Assembly: GCA_025354165.1 (NCBI GenBank)
Contig: JANXNI010000034.1
Location: 1-64,000, forward strand
DNA length: 64,000 nucleotides
From: Burkholderiales bacterium
Lineage (GTDB): Bacteria > Pseudomonadota > Gammaproteobacteria > Burkholderiales > Casimicrobiaceae
Direction: 5' to 3'
The notes beneath the pieces are model-generated. The model did no database searches and was not told the origin of the DNA. It was given only the letters and a program-made list of their open reading frames with translations. Numbering within the stretch: the stretch's first letter is position 1; each line of letters opens with the position of its first letter. This document shows, piece by piece, positions 10,338-20,593 of the stretch. Made by a program: the position numbers and the translations under genes.

Positions 10338-11077
10338 GCGCACTGGTCACCCATGCGCTGGTCAAACGTTTCGGCGGCGTGCTCGCCACCGACCACGTTT
10401 CGCTCACCGTTGAACCCGGTGAACTGCACGCCATCATCGGCCCCAACGGTGCGGGCAAAAGTACGCTGATCGGCCAGCTTGCGGGCGAGATTGCGTCCGA
10501 CGAAGGCAGCGTGCGTGTGCTCGGCGTCGACGTTTCCCGCATGCCGACGCACCAACGTGCGCAGCTCGGCTTGGCCCGCACTTATCAGGTGACGCAGCTG
10601 GCCAAAGAGTTCACCGCGCTGGACAACGTGCTGCTCGCAGTCAACGCGCGCGCCGCGCATAATTTCCGGTTTTGGGGTAACGCGCATGACGATGATGCCG
10701 CGATGCAAAAGGCCGCAACTGCGCTGGCAATCGTCGGTATGAGCCATCTGCATCACGCTGAAGTCGGCACGCTCGCACACGGCGAACAGCGTCAGCTTGA
10801 GATCGCGATGGCGCTCGCCACTGAACCCAAATTATTGCTGCTTGACGAACCACTCGCGGGCATGAGCCAGGGCGAATCCGCTGCAATCATCTCGCTGTTG
10901 AAATCACTGAAGGGACGCTACCCGATACTCCTCGTTGAGCACGATATGGAGGCCGTATTCGCGCTTGCTGATCGCGTGAGCGTGCTCGTCTACGGTCGCA
11001 TCATCGCCACCGACACACCAGACCGTATTCGCGAAAACGCTGAAGTGCGCGCGGCCTATCTCGGAGACGAGGCATGA
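10334..11077 (+). CDS. ABC transporter ATP-binding protein (LivG-like)
   Basis: IIGPNGAGKSTL Walker A; AHGEQRQLEIAMALATEPKLLLLDEPLAGMS. Confidence 0.9.
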   Translation: MSALVTHALVKRFGGVLATDHVSLTVEPGELHAIIGPNGAGKSTLIGQLAGEIASDEGSVRVLGVDVSRMPTHQRAQLGLARTYQVTQLAKEFTALDNVLLAVNARAAHNFRFWGNAHDDDAAMQKAATALAIVGMSHLHHAEVGTLAHGEQRQLEIAMALATEPKLLLLDEPLAGMSQGESAAIISLLKSLKGRYPILLVEHDMEAVFALADRVSVLVYGRIIATDTPDRIRENAEVRAAYLGDEA

Positions 11078-11778
11078 GCGAACTGCTGAAGGTCGAAAAT
11101 CTGTGCGCGGGCTACGGCGCAAGCAACGTCCTGTTCGACGTCAATCTCACCATTCGTGAAGGCGAAGTCGCCACGCTGCTGGGACGCAACGGCATGGGAA
11201 AAAGCACGCTGGTCAAATGCCTCTGCGGTTGGCTCACTCCGACAGCCGGACGCATCAGTTTTGCAGGCAGCGAAGTCGCAAAGGCTGCGCCGCACGTCAT
11301 CGGAAAGCTCGGCCTGGGCCTTGTGCCCGAAGGCCGTCAAATCTTCCCCAGCCTCACCGTGCGCGAAAACCTTGTCGCAACCGCAAGCACGACAAACGGC
11401 AAAGCATGGAACCTTGATCGCGTAGTCAGCTTCTTCCCGCGCCTTGGCGAACGCATGAGTCAACTCGGTGGCACCCTCTCCGGCGGCGAACAACAAATGC
11501 TCGCCATCGGTCGCGCGCTGATGACCAACCCGCGCCTCTTGATCCTCGATGAAGCCACCGAAGGCCTGGCACCGCTCGTGCGCGCCGACATCTGGCGGGC
11601 GCTTGGCAAACTCAAAGCCGAGAAGCTCGCGATGCTGGTGATCGACAAAGATCTGAAAGCGCTGTTACCGCTCGCAGATCATCACACGGGGCTGGAAAAA
11701 GGTCGCGTGGTGATCACCGGAAATTCAGTGGAATTGCAGTCGCAGCAAGAGCGGCTGCATGCATTGATTGGCGTGTAG
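11074..11778 (+). CDS. ABC transporter ATP-binding protein (LivF-like)
   Basis: LLGRNGMGKSTL; LSGGEQQMLAIGRALMTNPRLLILDEATEGLAP. Confidence 0.9.
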   Translation: MSELLKVENLCAGYGASNVLFDVNLTIREGEVATLLGRNGMGKSTLVKCLCGWLTPTAGRISFAGSEVAKAAPHVIGKLGLGLVPEGRQIFPSLTVRENLVATASTTNGKAWNLDRVVSFFPRLGERMSQLGGTLSGGEQQMLAIGRALMTNPRLLILDEATEGLAPLVRADIWRALGKLKAEKLAMLVIDKDLKALLPLADHHTGLEKGRVVITGNSVELQSQQERLHALIGV

Positions 11779-11817
11779 TTTCACGCTGCACAAAGAACCT
11801 TGGCCGCGAAATTTGCG

Positions 11818-13041
11818 TTACTTTCGTTCCACAGCTTTGGGCGTCAACCCATAAGGTTCCGACAATTTCCAGACATGTTCCGGCACCATATTTTTGATGC
11901 GCCCGGGCTTTTCTCGGCGTAAATGCACGATGCTTTCTACGGCTTTCATTTCGACGCGTGCGCGTGCAAACTCAAGACCTCGCGGACCGATTTTTGGCAT
12001 CAGCCAGCCTACGATGGGGCGCAGCCACTGCGGCATTCGACGCAGCGGCAGGCCGCCTGCGGCGCGCTCCACGTTGGCGAGAAAACCTTTCACCGGCCCG
12101 AAGCGTTTACCTTTGCTACCAGGCGCTTGTGTGCGAATTTCATCGCCCAAAAGTGATAGCAATTCTGCGCCACGTTCATTGCGCACAATGAGCCATTGCT
12201 CGCCCTCGCCACCCATGTAACCGACCGTGATGTCGGCGAGGACGTTGGTGTAGTCCACACAAGTGCGGCAGGTCAGTGGGAAGAAGTCGTTCGGCAGTTT
12301 TGATAGCGGCAACATGAGGAACGGCACGGCCTTTTTTCGCCCATCTTTGTAGCGAATTTCGACGTGGTAGTCGGCACGAAATTCGAGGTAAGTAATGTCG
12401 TCTGGCTGCTCCGAAATTAGTTCTAGAAACTGGTGAAAGCGCTCAGTGGTGGTGTTGTCAGAGCACGGTGTACCGATGACGAAAAGCCGCTCAAAACCCA
12501 GTGACTTTTCCAGCGCACGCAAAGCGTATACCTGACAGGGAATGCCTATCACGGCGAGCCGCTTGAAGCCTTGTGCACGCGCAGGTTCGAGCAGCGCCAA
12601 GAGCGGCGCATAGCCCATGCGCATTCCGCGACATTTCGCCATGCCGGAGGCTTCAGTGACAAGCACGGGCATGGGTCGCCACGAATCGTTCGGGTCGGGA
12701 GCCATCGTGAGTACAGCATCCACCGCGCCCGATTCAAGCAGGCGCTCAGCGATGCGCGTGGTGATGCCGGTCCATTGCGCACCCGCACTGGGCATCGCGA
12801 GCGAGGCGCGCAGCATTTCCTTGAAGGGGCCGAAAAAAAGTTCATCGGGACGGGACTCATCGCGAGTGCGCCCGTGCACTCTTGTTTCCAACCCTTCGTA
12901 GTCAGGCTTGATGAACTGACAGGCGCTGCCGCAGAGTTTGGGGTTCTGCATGCGCGATACACCGCAGTCAGTGCATAGGTCGCGAGGCGCGGCAGCGGCT
13001 AAGCGCGGTGCCCAGACGATGGGGACAGATTCAAGATTCAA
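11818..13041 (-). CDS. Coenzyme F420 hydrogenase beta-subunit (FrhB)/BciB-like iron-sulfur flavoprotein
   Basis: LCTDCGVSRMQNPKLCGSACQFIKPDYEG...VIGIPCQVYALRALEKSLG...IGTPCSDNTT...FFPLTCRTCVDYTNVLADITVGYMGG. Confidence 0.8.
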   Translation of the reverse strand: MNLESVPIVWAPRLAAAAPRDLCTDCGVSRMQNPKLCGSACQFIKPDYEGLETRVHGRTRDESRPDELFFGPFKEMLRASLAMPSAGAQWTGITTRIAERLLESGAVDAVLTMAPDPNDSWRPMPVLVTEASGMAKCRGMRMGYAPLLALLEPARAQGFKRLAVIGIPCQVYALRALEKSLGFERLFVIGTPCSDNTTTERFHQFLELISEQPDDITYLEFRADYHVEIRYKDGRKKAVPFLMLPLSKLPNDFFPLTCRTCVDYTNVLADITVGYMGGEGEQWLIVRNERGAELLSLLGDEIRTQAPGSKGKRFGPVKGFLANVERAAGGLPLRRMPQWLRPIVGWLMPKIGPRGLEFARARVEMKAVESIVHLRREKPGRIKNMVPEHVWKLSEPYGLTPKAVERK

Positions 13042-13063
13042 ACGAAATACCTGACTTCAGTGA

Positions 13064-14764
13064 CTAGAACAATCCAACGATCTGTCCATCGTCATCAATG
13101 TCAATCTGTTCCGCGCCCGGTACTTTAGGCAAGCCCGGCATGGTCATCACGTCACCGCAAACCATGACGATGAACTCGGCTCCGGCTGCGAGCCTCACTT
13201 CGCGCACGGTCAATCGATGACCCGTCGGCGCACCGCGCAGTGTCGCGTCGCTAGAAAAAGAATACTGCGTTTTAGCAATGCAAATCGGAAAGTGGCCGTA
13301 GCCGCTGGTTTGCAGTTGCTCAATGGCCGCACGCACCGATGCGTCAGCGTCAACATAGGCTGCGCCGTAAATTTTTTGTGCGACGGCGCGCACTTTTTCC
13401 CATAGCGGCAGCGCATCCGCGTAAGCAAACGTCAGTTCGCTTGGCTCTTCACACAGCGCGATTACTTCACGCGCCAAGTCCGCCGCACCTTTGCCACCGT
13501 CGGCCCAATGCGTCGCCAGATGGATCGGCACGCCCATCGCAGAAACGCGCTGCGTCAGGAGATCAATTTCTGCGGCGGTATCGGCATCGAAGCGATTGAT
13601 ACACACCACGCAGTTAACACCGAACACATCGCGCAGATTGCGAACATGGCGTTCGAGATTGGCCATGCCTGCGTCGAGCGCTACCAGGTTCTCCTGCGAG
13701 AGATTGTCGCGCGAGACACCGCCGTGATATTTGAGCGCGCGGATGGTCGCCACGAGCACTACGGCATCAGGTTTTAGACCGCTCTTTCGGCACTTGATAT
13801 CGATGAATTTCTCAGCGCCGAGATCGGCTCCGAAGCCCGCTTCGGTCACCACGTAATCAGCGAGCTTGAGCGCCGTTTGCGTCGCGAACAAGGTGTTGCA
13901 GCCGTGCGCAATGTTGGCAAACGGCCCTCCGTGCACGAAGGCCGGTGTGCCTTCCATTGTTTGCACGAGATTCGGTTTAAGCGCGTCTTTCAGGAGCACA
14001 GCCATCGCGCCCTGCGCCTTCAGATCGCTAGCGGTGACGGGTCTTTTGTCGCGCGTGTAGCCGACGACGATGTTGGCGAGCCGACGCTTCAATTCTTTCA
14101 ATGAATCAGAGAGGCACAAAATCGCCATCACCTCGGAGGCGACCACAATGTCATAGCTGCTCTCGCGCGGAAAGCCATTCGCAGGACCGCCGAGTGCAAC
14201 AGTCACACGACGCAGCGCTCGATCATTCATGTCGACCACACGTTTCCACGCGATGCGACGCACGTCAATGTCTAACGCGTTGCCGTGATGAATGTGGTTG
14301 TCGAGCATCGCGGCGAGCAGATTGTGCGCAGCGGCGATCGCGGCGAAGTCGCCCGTGAAGTGAAGATTGATATCTTCCATCGGCACGATCTGCGCGTAGC
14401 CGCCGCCCGCAGCCCCGCCCTTCATGCCGAACACCGGGCCGAGGCTCGGTTCGCGCAGGCAAACCACCGCGCGTTTGCCCAATCCAGAATCCGCCGCGAG
14501 CACAAGGTTCAGCGCGTCACCGAGGCCGACGGTAGTGGTCGTTTTGCCCTCGCCTGCGGGCGTGGGACTGATCGCGGTAACGAGCACCAGTTTGCCATTC
14601 GGGCGACTCGCCAGCGACGCTAAAAACGGGTAGGAGAGCTTTGCCTTGGTACGACCAAACGGCTCTAGCTCGTCGTCGGGAATGTTCAGCGTTTGCGCGA
14701 TAACGTTGATCGGCTGCAACTTGGCTTTTTGGGCAATTTCGATGTCGGAGAGCATGGGCCACAA
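13064..14764 (-). CDS. fhs: Formate--tetrahydrofolate ligase
   Basis: [59 protein letters not shown]. Confidence 0.95.
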   Translation of the reverse strand: MWPMLSDIEIAQKAKLQPINVIAQTLNIPDDELEPFGRTKAKLSYPFLASLASRPNGKLVLVTAISPTPAGEGKTTTTVGLGDALNLVLAADSGLGKRAVVCLREPSLGPVFGMKGGAAGGGYAQIVPMEDINLHFTGDFAAIAAAHNLLAAMLDNHIHHGNALDIDVRRIAWKRVVDMNDRALRRVTVALGGPANGFPRESSYDIVVASEVMAILCLSDSLKELKRRLANIVVGYTRDKRPVTASDLKAQGAMAVLLKDALKPNLVQTMEGTPAFVHGGPFANIAHGCNTLFATQTALKLADYVVTEAGFGADLGAEKFIDIKCRKSGLKPDAVVLVATIRALKYHGGVSRDNLSQENLVALDAGMANLERHVRNLRDVFGVNCVVCINRFDADTAAEIDLLTQRVSAMGVPIHLATHWADGGKGAADLAREVIALCEEPSELTFAYADALPLWEKVRAVAQKIYGAAYVDADASVRAAIEQLQTSGYGHFPICIAKTQYSFSSDATLRGAPTGHRLTVREVRLAAGAEFIVMVCGDVMTMPGLPKVPGAEQIDIDDDGQIVGLF

Positions 14765-14827
14765 GTCTAGCGTTCTGGCGGCTCGCGTCGATGGGTAAAT
14801 GCCCGCAAATGGAGGGCGAGTGTTCCG

Positions 14828-14888
14828 GTGGGAGCGGTTCTACCGCGAAACAGGTTCTACTGGAGAATCGCGGTGGAACCGCTCCCAC
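14828..14888. repeat. REPIN-like palindrome (gtgggagcggttctaccgcga ... tcgcggtggaaccgctcccac)
   Basis: Two inverted REP-like units, same family as those at 34260, 38604 and window start. Confidence 0.8.
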
Positions 14889-14899
14889 AAAAAAATACC

Positions 14900-15307
14900 A
14901 TGCCTCGAATCCTCATCCCCGCTGCCGAAATCGAAATCACCGCGATCCGCGCGCAAGGCGCTGGTGGACAAAACGTGAACAAGGTTTCGTCCGCGGTGCA
15001 GTTGCGTTTCGACATCAACGCGTCCAGTCTGGCGCACGGTGTAAAGACGCGACTGTTGGCGCTCGCCGATTCACGCATCACGGGCGACGGCGTGCTGATC
15101 ATCAAAGCGCAAACGCAGCGCACGCAGGAAGCGAACAAACGTGAGGCGCTGGATCGACTGCATGAGCTGGTGCAGAGCGTGGCCACACCGCCATTGAAGC
15201 GCCATGCCACGCGTCCGACGCTGGGCTCGAAGAAGCGTCGGCTGGAGGGAAAAACCATTCGCGGGCAGACGAAAGCGTTGCGCGGAAAAGTGGGTTCGGA
15301 GAGCTAA
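14900..15307 (+). CDS. arfB: Alternative ribosome-rescue factor B / peptidyl-tRNA hydrolase ArfB
   Basis: RAQGAGGQNVNKVSSAVQLRFDI GGQ domain; basic C-terminal tail KKRRLEGKTIRGQTKALRGKV; ATG at 14900. Confidence 0.92.
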   Translation: MPRILIPAAEIEITAIRAQGAGGQNVNKVSSAVQLRFDINASSLAHGVKTRLLALADSRITGDGVLIIKAQTQRTQEANKREALDRLHELVQSVATPPLKRHATRPTLGSKKRRLEGKTIRGQTKALRGKVGSES

Positions 15308-15316
15308 ATTCCTGTA

Positions 15317-15432
15317 CAGCTTATTACTGAAGGCGCCATTGCACCGGGGCTCAGTGCCATTTATTCGAATAATCGACTTTTTCACGGAATCGCACCTAGC
15401 CCCTATACAGCGGTCGTTTCACGCTAGAGCTA
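15317..15432. repeat. 116-118 bp palindromic intergenic element, copy A
   Basis: cagcttattactgaaggcgccattg..ggggctc...aataatcgacttt...tagcccc...cggtcgtttcacgctagagcta; central TCGA at position 57-60. Confidence 0.85.
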
Positions 15433-15503
15433 TTAAGGGAAATTATCTACGGCGTCGGGCGAGCAGCGTCCGATCTACCGAAAAAACCTCTCTCAAATTT
15501 TCC

Positions 15504-17714
15504 TCACTTCTTAAGTTCAGTCTTCCCCATCTGCCAAAGCAGAAAGCTAAAAATATCCGCAGACATTGCGTTCCGCTGCGTGGCGGTGCTGCCGATGCCG
15601 TGACCAGCCTGCATGTCGAGCCGCAACAGAACCGGTTTGCCGCTGCTCGTCGCGGCCTGCAATCGCGCTGCGGCTTTAGCGCTGTGCCACACGTCCACGC
15701 GCGGATCGTTCACGCCGTGGACCAACATCACCGCCGGATACGCCACGCCATCCTTGATCTGGTGATAGGTGCTCATGTCGAGCAGCGCCGGAAATTCTGC
15801 GGCGTTTTTCACGCTACCAAATTCAGAAATATTGGTGATGCCGTTGGCGCTTTCTTCGGCGCGTACGGCGTCCATCACACCCACATTGAAGATCGCGGCG
15901 GCGAACAATTCAGGGGCCGTCGTGATCGTGCGGCCCACGAAAATTCCACCGGCGCTGCCGCCTGACGCAGCCAGTGTTTTCGGTGACGCATAGCCTTCTG
16001 CGATCAAATATTTGGCGCAGGCGACGCCGTCTTTCCATGTATTCGATTTGGTGGCTTTGAAGCCGCCGTGATACCAGTCCTCCCCATACACGCCGCTGCC
16101 ACGCACGTTGGCAAACGCGAGCACGCCGCCCTGCTCGATCCACGCCATGTTGGTTGCCGAGAATCGCGCGGTTTCCGAGAAACCGTAAGCAGCGTAGGCG
16201 TTGAGCAGTGTCGGGTTGGTGCCATCGCGCTTGAGTCCTTTTTTGTAGAGCAACGTCATCGGCACCATCGCGCCGTCGTAGCTCGGCAGCGTGACATCGA
16301 CTACCTCCACGTCGGGCAGATTTTGCATTTTTGGATTCACCAGCAAACCGGAGTCGGTAGAGGTAATACCTGCGAGCAAGAACGTGCGCGGCAGTTCGGT
16401 CCAGCCGCTCAGGGTGTAGAGCACGTCGCTGTATGCATGCGCAGGATCGGCGTGGGTTTCCGCTGCACCTTTGAACGGCATGGTGATGGCTTCGCCGGCC
16501 ACGTCGCCCGCCTTGTAACGGCGCAAAACGACCTGCGTGCCCTCGCGCACCGAAGCGATGATCGCATCGCGCGAGAGCTGAAACCCTTGCAACACAGTGT
16601 CTTTCGGCGCAGTGGCAACCTGCACAGCGAGCGATAAATCGGGCTTGTGCAAATCGAGCTTCAGCACTTTGTTGCGCGGCGCGTTCGCATGCGTCAGAAG
16701 GAACAAATCATTGCCGCGCAATTCAGCATCCGTGACGCCGTCAGCGAACGCGGAAATCTTCTTCCACGTCAAGCTCGGCTTGCCCAAATCGGCGACCGGC
16801 GCGACGAACAAAAAGCCTTCCTGTAGGGTGGTGTCGGTCGTGCGCGCAATCATCCACGGACTGCCCGGCGCAAAGAAAACCACGCCGACATCGAGCCGCG
16901 CGAGACCGAGGTTTTTTGTCACTGTTGGGCCGAACACGGGCTTCGCTTTCGAATCGGGATCGCCGACCTTCAACCAAAGCACTTTAGTGTCAAGATAAGC
17001 TTCAGATTCCGGCTCGCCTTTGGTCGCTAGTTTCAGCTGATTGAACGTGAACGAACGGCTGTCCGGCAACCAGTTCACCACCGGCCCATACACACGCGGA
17101 ATCGGCGCGCCTATCGTCTTTCCACGCTTCACGTCAAGCACATAGAGCGACGCGTCTTCCGACCCGCCCGCCGACATACCATACGCCAAGTACTTGCCGT
17201 CCCACGACGGCACAAAATAGTTGATTGCATGAGGAACGCCGGTCCGCTTCGCCGCGACTTCCGCGTCCACCAGCACGCGCTCCGCTCCCTTCAATCCGAC
17301 ACGCATCACCAGCTTGAATTGGCGCTCGCCCTTCGTGCGCTTCATGTAATAAAGACGGTCACCCGGCATGCGCACGATCTCGCGAATCGAGTCACCGGTC
17401 GCGTCGGTCAACTCGGTGATGCGTTTTTCCAGCGAATCACGAATCGCGATTTTGTCCAGCGTTTCACGCGCATCGTCGCCCTGCCCTTTCAACCAGGTTT
17501 GCACCTCGGGGGACTTGACGTTTTCGAAGTAGCGATACGGGTCTTTCACGACTACGCCGTGAAGGGTGTCACTGACGTCTTTGACCGCAGCGATTGGGGG
17601 CGCAGCGGAAGCGCTGGTGACTGACATGGCGGTCAATAAACCTGCGATTGTCAATCGAAGAAAATTTTGAGGAACAAACATAAAAAACCGATGAAAATGA
17701 GCCAAGTGCGGCAT
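15504..17714 (-). CDS. Prolyl oligopeptidase family serine peptidase (S9)
   Basis: DPYRYFENVKSPEVQTWLKGQ; catalytic LAASGGSAGGIFVGR; LVHGVNDPRVDVWHSAK; C-terminal His in AGHGIGST. Confidence 0.92.
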   Translation of the reverse strand: MPHLAHFHRFFMFVPQNFLRLTIAGLLTAMSVTSASAAPPIAAVKDVSDTLHGVVVKDPYRYFENVKSPEVQTWLKGQGDDARETLDKIAIRDSLEKRITELTDATGDSIREIVRMPGDRLYYMKRTKGERQFKLVMRVGLKGAERVLVDAEVAAKRTGVPHAINYFVPSWDGKYLAYGMSAGGSEDASLYVLDVKRGKTIGAPIPRVYGPVVNWLPDSRSFTFNQLKLATKGEPESEAYLDTKVLWLKVGDPDSKAKPVFGPTVTKNLGLARLDVGVVFFAPGSPWMIARTTDTTLQEGFLFVAPVADLGKPSLTWKKISAFADGVTDAELRGNDLFLLTHANAPRNKVLKLDLHKPDLSLAVQVATAPKDTVLQGFQLSRDAIIASVREGTQVVLRRYKAGDVAGEAITMPFKGAAETHADPAHAYSDVLYTLSGWTELPRTFLLAGITSTDSGLLVNPKMQNLPDVEVVDVTLPSYDGAMVPMTLLYKKGLKRDGTNPTLLNAYAAYGFSETARFSATNMAWIEQGGVLAFANVRGSGVYGEDWYHGGFKATKSNTWKDGVACAKYLIAEGYASPKTLAASGGSAGGIFVGRTITTAPELFAAAIFNVGVMDAVRAEESANGITNISEFGSVKNAAEFPALLDMSTYHQIKDGVAYPAVMLVHGVNDPRVDVWHSAKAAARLQAATSSGKPVLLRLDMQAGHGIGSTATQRNAMSADIFSFLLWQMGKTELKK

Positions 17715-17823
17715 AGATTTCTATTGTGCATGAACGCGCCCTAACCGACGGTTACCCACGCCAACGTGAATGAAAAGTGCCTCGATTACGCGCTGCTAAT
17801 CGCGGCTACGTTTCGACAAAAAA

Positions 17824-18675
17824 TCACGCAATCCACGATTCGCTGCGCTTCCATAACTCCGCCGCCAGCGCTGCATCCTGCCCGACCTTGCTCGGCTCTT
17901 TAACGCTGCATTTGTCGTAGTACAAACCGGTTTGAGTGGCGACGTCGGGTGAAGTCGCGCAATACAACGAGGTGGCCGCACCTTCTTCGACCGAAATCAT
18001 GAACAGTTTCGCTAAAGCGCGAAATGGTTGCGGCAATTCGCGCCACACGTCCGACGCAACCACGCCAGGATGCAGCCCGTAAGTCATCACACCCGTGCCT
18101 GAAAGCCTGCGTCCGAGTTCAGCGCTAAACAGCACATTGGCGAGTTTAGAAACGCCGTATTCCGGCAAGCCCGCTTTGCCTATCGTGGGCTTTTGCACAG
18201 CGTCAAAGTCGATGCCGGACACTCGTGTGTGGGCGCGACTTGCGACGGTGACGATGCGCGCTGGAGCAGATTGTTTGATGCGATCCAGCAGCAATTGCGT
18301 GAATAGAAATGGGCCTAGATGGTTCGTCCCGAAGGCCAATTCAAAGCCTGATTTCGTGAGGCCTTTCGCGCCTGCGAGCCCCGCGTTATTGATCAGCAAA
18401 TGCAGTGGCAAATCACGCGCAAGAAACGTTTGCGCACACTGCCGGACCGATGCGAAATCACCGAGATCAAGTGCGAGCATTTGCACCTGCGCATTGCCCG
18501 TCGACTTTCGAATTTCGTCTACGGCCGCTTGACCTTTTTCAATGGAGCGACACGCGATGAAGACATGCGCTCCTTGCGCCGCCAGTTCGCGTGCGGTCAC
18601 GAGGCCTATGCCAGTATTTGCGCCCGTAATCAGCGCGACACGTCCGGCGAGAGATTGAGAGTCAATTGGTTTCAT
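17824..18675 (-). CDS. Short-chain dehydrogenase/reductase
   Basis: ALITGANTGIGLVTARELA; NNAG; YGVSKLANVLFSAEL. Confidence 0.9.
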   Translation of the reverse strand: MKPIDSQSLAGRVALITGANTGIGLVTARELAAQGAHVFIACRSIEKGQAAVDEIRKSTGNAQVQMLALDLGDFASVRQCAQTFLARDLPLHLLINNAGLAGAKGLTKSGFELAFGTNHLGPFLFTQLLLDRIKQSAPARIVTVASRAHTRVSGIDFDAVQKPTIGKAGLPEYGVSKLANVLFSAELGRRLSGTGVMTYGLHPGVVASDVWRELPQPFRALAKLFMISVEEGAATSLYCATSPDVATQTGLYYDKCSVKEPSKVGQDAALAAELWKRSESWIA

Positions 18676-18919
18676 ATGCCACAGCTTAACGTCATTCAAC
18701 ACCAGTGCAAACGCTTTTTTGAAGCGAGGATCAGGTCATCGCCTACTTGCGGTGTAGGTGATTTGTAAGGCGCGAAGCGGTAGCCTTCGCTATCCACTGA
18801 CTAACCGGGACAGGCGCGCTCAACCTGATGCTCCAGCATTTGGATCATCGTCTATTGATCGTCAACCTGACAAGGTAGCTTACGAATTCACACAAATTGG
18901 ATAGCGCGGTTGCACGAAT

Positions 18920-19921
18920 ATGACAGCGATCTTTACAGCCACAACGTCCACCGCATCCATTTTGAAATGGGTTTTCTGGAGCATCGCCGGAATTGATGCA
19001 GTCCTGCTGCTCGTCATAATCATCAGTACGCTGACCCATGAAGGCGGAGGGCACAACGACGGTGGACGCGAGATGGGAATATTGTTCTTTCTCATCGTGC
19101 CCGGTGTGGCGCTGACGCTCGCTCTGCTACTGTTCATTTTTACTCAACATATCGTCTGGCGCAGCCTCGCGATACTGATCGTGGCGGGGCCGGGTTTGTA
19201 CTTTCTGGCGTATCAGGCCAACAGCCTGAAAGACAGTTTTTTCTATTGGCAGAAGCAGCGCGGCAGCGGTTATTTCTCGATGCTCGGATCGCAAAGAGCA
19301 CTGCGACCGTTGGCGCAAGCCGTCGTCACGGGCGACGTCGCCTACTTGCAGAAAAATGCGGTGGGTGTCGATCTCAACGTAGCAGGAGATCGCGACGTGA
19401 CGCTCCTGAAAATTGCGGTGCGTGAAGCGAAAAAGCAGGAGTACGAGCGCAAGCAGCCGATTGACGCGCAGCTGGCCGTGATCAGGACGCTGCTTGAGCT
19501 AGGCGCAAAGCCCGGTGATGAGCTTCGTGAGGCAATGGAAATTCACGATCCTGCGGTGCTCAAAGCATTGCTGGATAAGGGAGCGGATCCGAATCAAAAG
19601 AACGTCGACGGACGTTGGTTAATGGCGTTCGATCACAACCAAACCCCGCTCCAACACTTCCGTTTGCTGACGGAACACGGCATGAATGTGGACATGATGG
19701 ACGGCGACGAGCCGTTAGACGTTGAGCTGGCGATCTATCAGCGCTGGGATCTGGTGGCTCACCTTATTGAGCGCGGCGCAGATTTCAGGAAACCGCGCAC
19801 TGATGACGGGCGCACCGTGGCAAGCGTACTCGCGCAACAGATTGTCGAGGATACGGGCGCAAATAAAGCGCTCTCGCCTGACATGCTGCGCGTGCAAGCC
19901 TTGATCGCCGAGAAGCGTTGA
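18920..19921 (+). CDS. Membrane protein with C-terminal ankyrin repeats
   Basis: Several N-terminal hydrophobic helices; repeats such as VLKALLDKGADPNQKNVDGRWLM and LVAHLIERGADFRKPRTDDGRTVASVL. Confidence 0.75.
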   Translation: MTAIFTATTSTASILKWVFWSIAGIDAVLLLVIIISTLTHEGGGHNDGGREMGILFFLIVPGVALTLALLLFIFTQHIVWRSLAILIVAGPGLYFLAYQANSLKDSFFYWQKQRGSGYFSMLGSQRALRPLAQAVVTGDVAYLQKNAVGVDLNVAGDRDVTLLKIAVREAKKQEYERKQPIDAQLAVIRTLLELGAKPGDELREAMEIHDPAVLKALLDKGADPNQKNVDGRWLMAFDHNQTPLQHFRLLTEHGMNVDMMDGDEPLDVELAIYQRWDLVAHLIERGADFRKPRTDDGRTVASVLAQQIVEDTGANKALSPDMLRVQALIAEKR

Positions 19922-20289
19922 TGATGCAAAGAGTCGGCAACAACGGTGTCGTCAGCCCGGACTTTCGGATCGAAAACGCCTACCCGGTGAGCCTGAAATA
20001 TTGGGAAGGCGAGCGCACGCTTGAGTTCTCCACCGAGATGACGACGCTCTCGCACGGCGTTCACGTTTTCGATTACCCGAAAGTGCGCGAGTGGTTGCCG
20101 CCGTTTGCGCATGAAACGCTGTCTGCAGCGCACAAAAGACTGGTGCTGGTGCGCGTCACAGCGGCGCTCCGCGTGCTCGGCCTGAACGCCATATGGATCG
20201 CCACGTCGCCCTCGCACGAGCGCGATGATTGGGCGGAAATTATGTTGGACGTGGAAGCGTTGCTGGGCGAGAAAGCCACAGCGCCGTGA
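19921..20289 (+). CDS. Hypothetical protein, overlapping the ankyrin-protein stop
   Basis: ORF 19918..20289; intact ORF tightly coupled to upstream gene. Confidence 0.6.
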   Translation: MMQRVGNNGVVSPDFRIENAYPVSLKYWEGERTLEFSTEMTTLSHGVHVFDYPKVREWLPPFAHETLSAAHKRLVLVRVTAALRVLGLNAIWIATSPSHERDDWAEIMLDVEALLGEKATAP

Positions 20290-20384
20290 CGGTCAGACGC
20301 AGTGGCTACGCGCGCATGAACTTCGACTCAACACGTCCTGCGATGAGTAGGAAATTACGACGATTTTCCTTGGGATATCCTCTT

Positions 20385-20502
20385 CAGCTTTTGCCTGTAA
20401 GCCTTATTATTTATGGGCTGAAACAAATTATTGCGTGTAGTCGACTTTCGTACAAATCGACACTTAGCCCCCCGTGCAGTCGTCTTTTCAGAAAAAAGCT
20501 GA
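20385..20502. repeat. 116-118 bp palindromic intergenic element, copy B
   Basis: cagcttttgcctgtaag..gggctg...gtagtcgacttt...tagcccc...gtcttttcagaaaaaagctga; GTCGAC at 56-61. Confidence 0.88.
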
Positions 20503-20593
20503 TTATTCGTGAGGAGCATTCGCGATGCGCTGCCCACCTCCCGAAGGCGTCGCGAATGGCGGATGACCGTTAAAGTATCCGCCGATCAACCGA

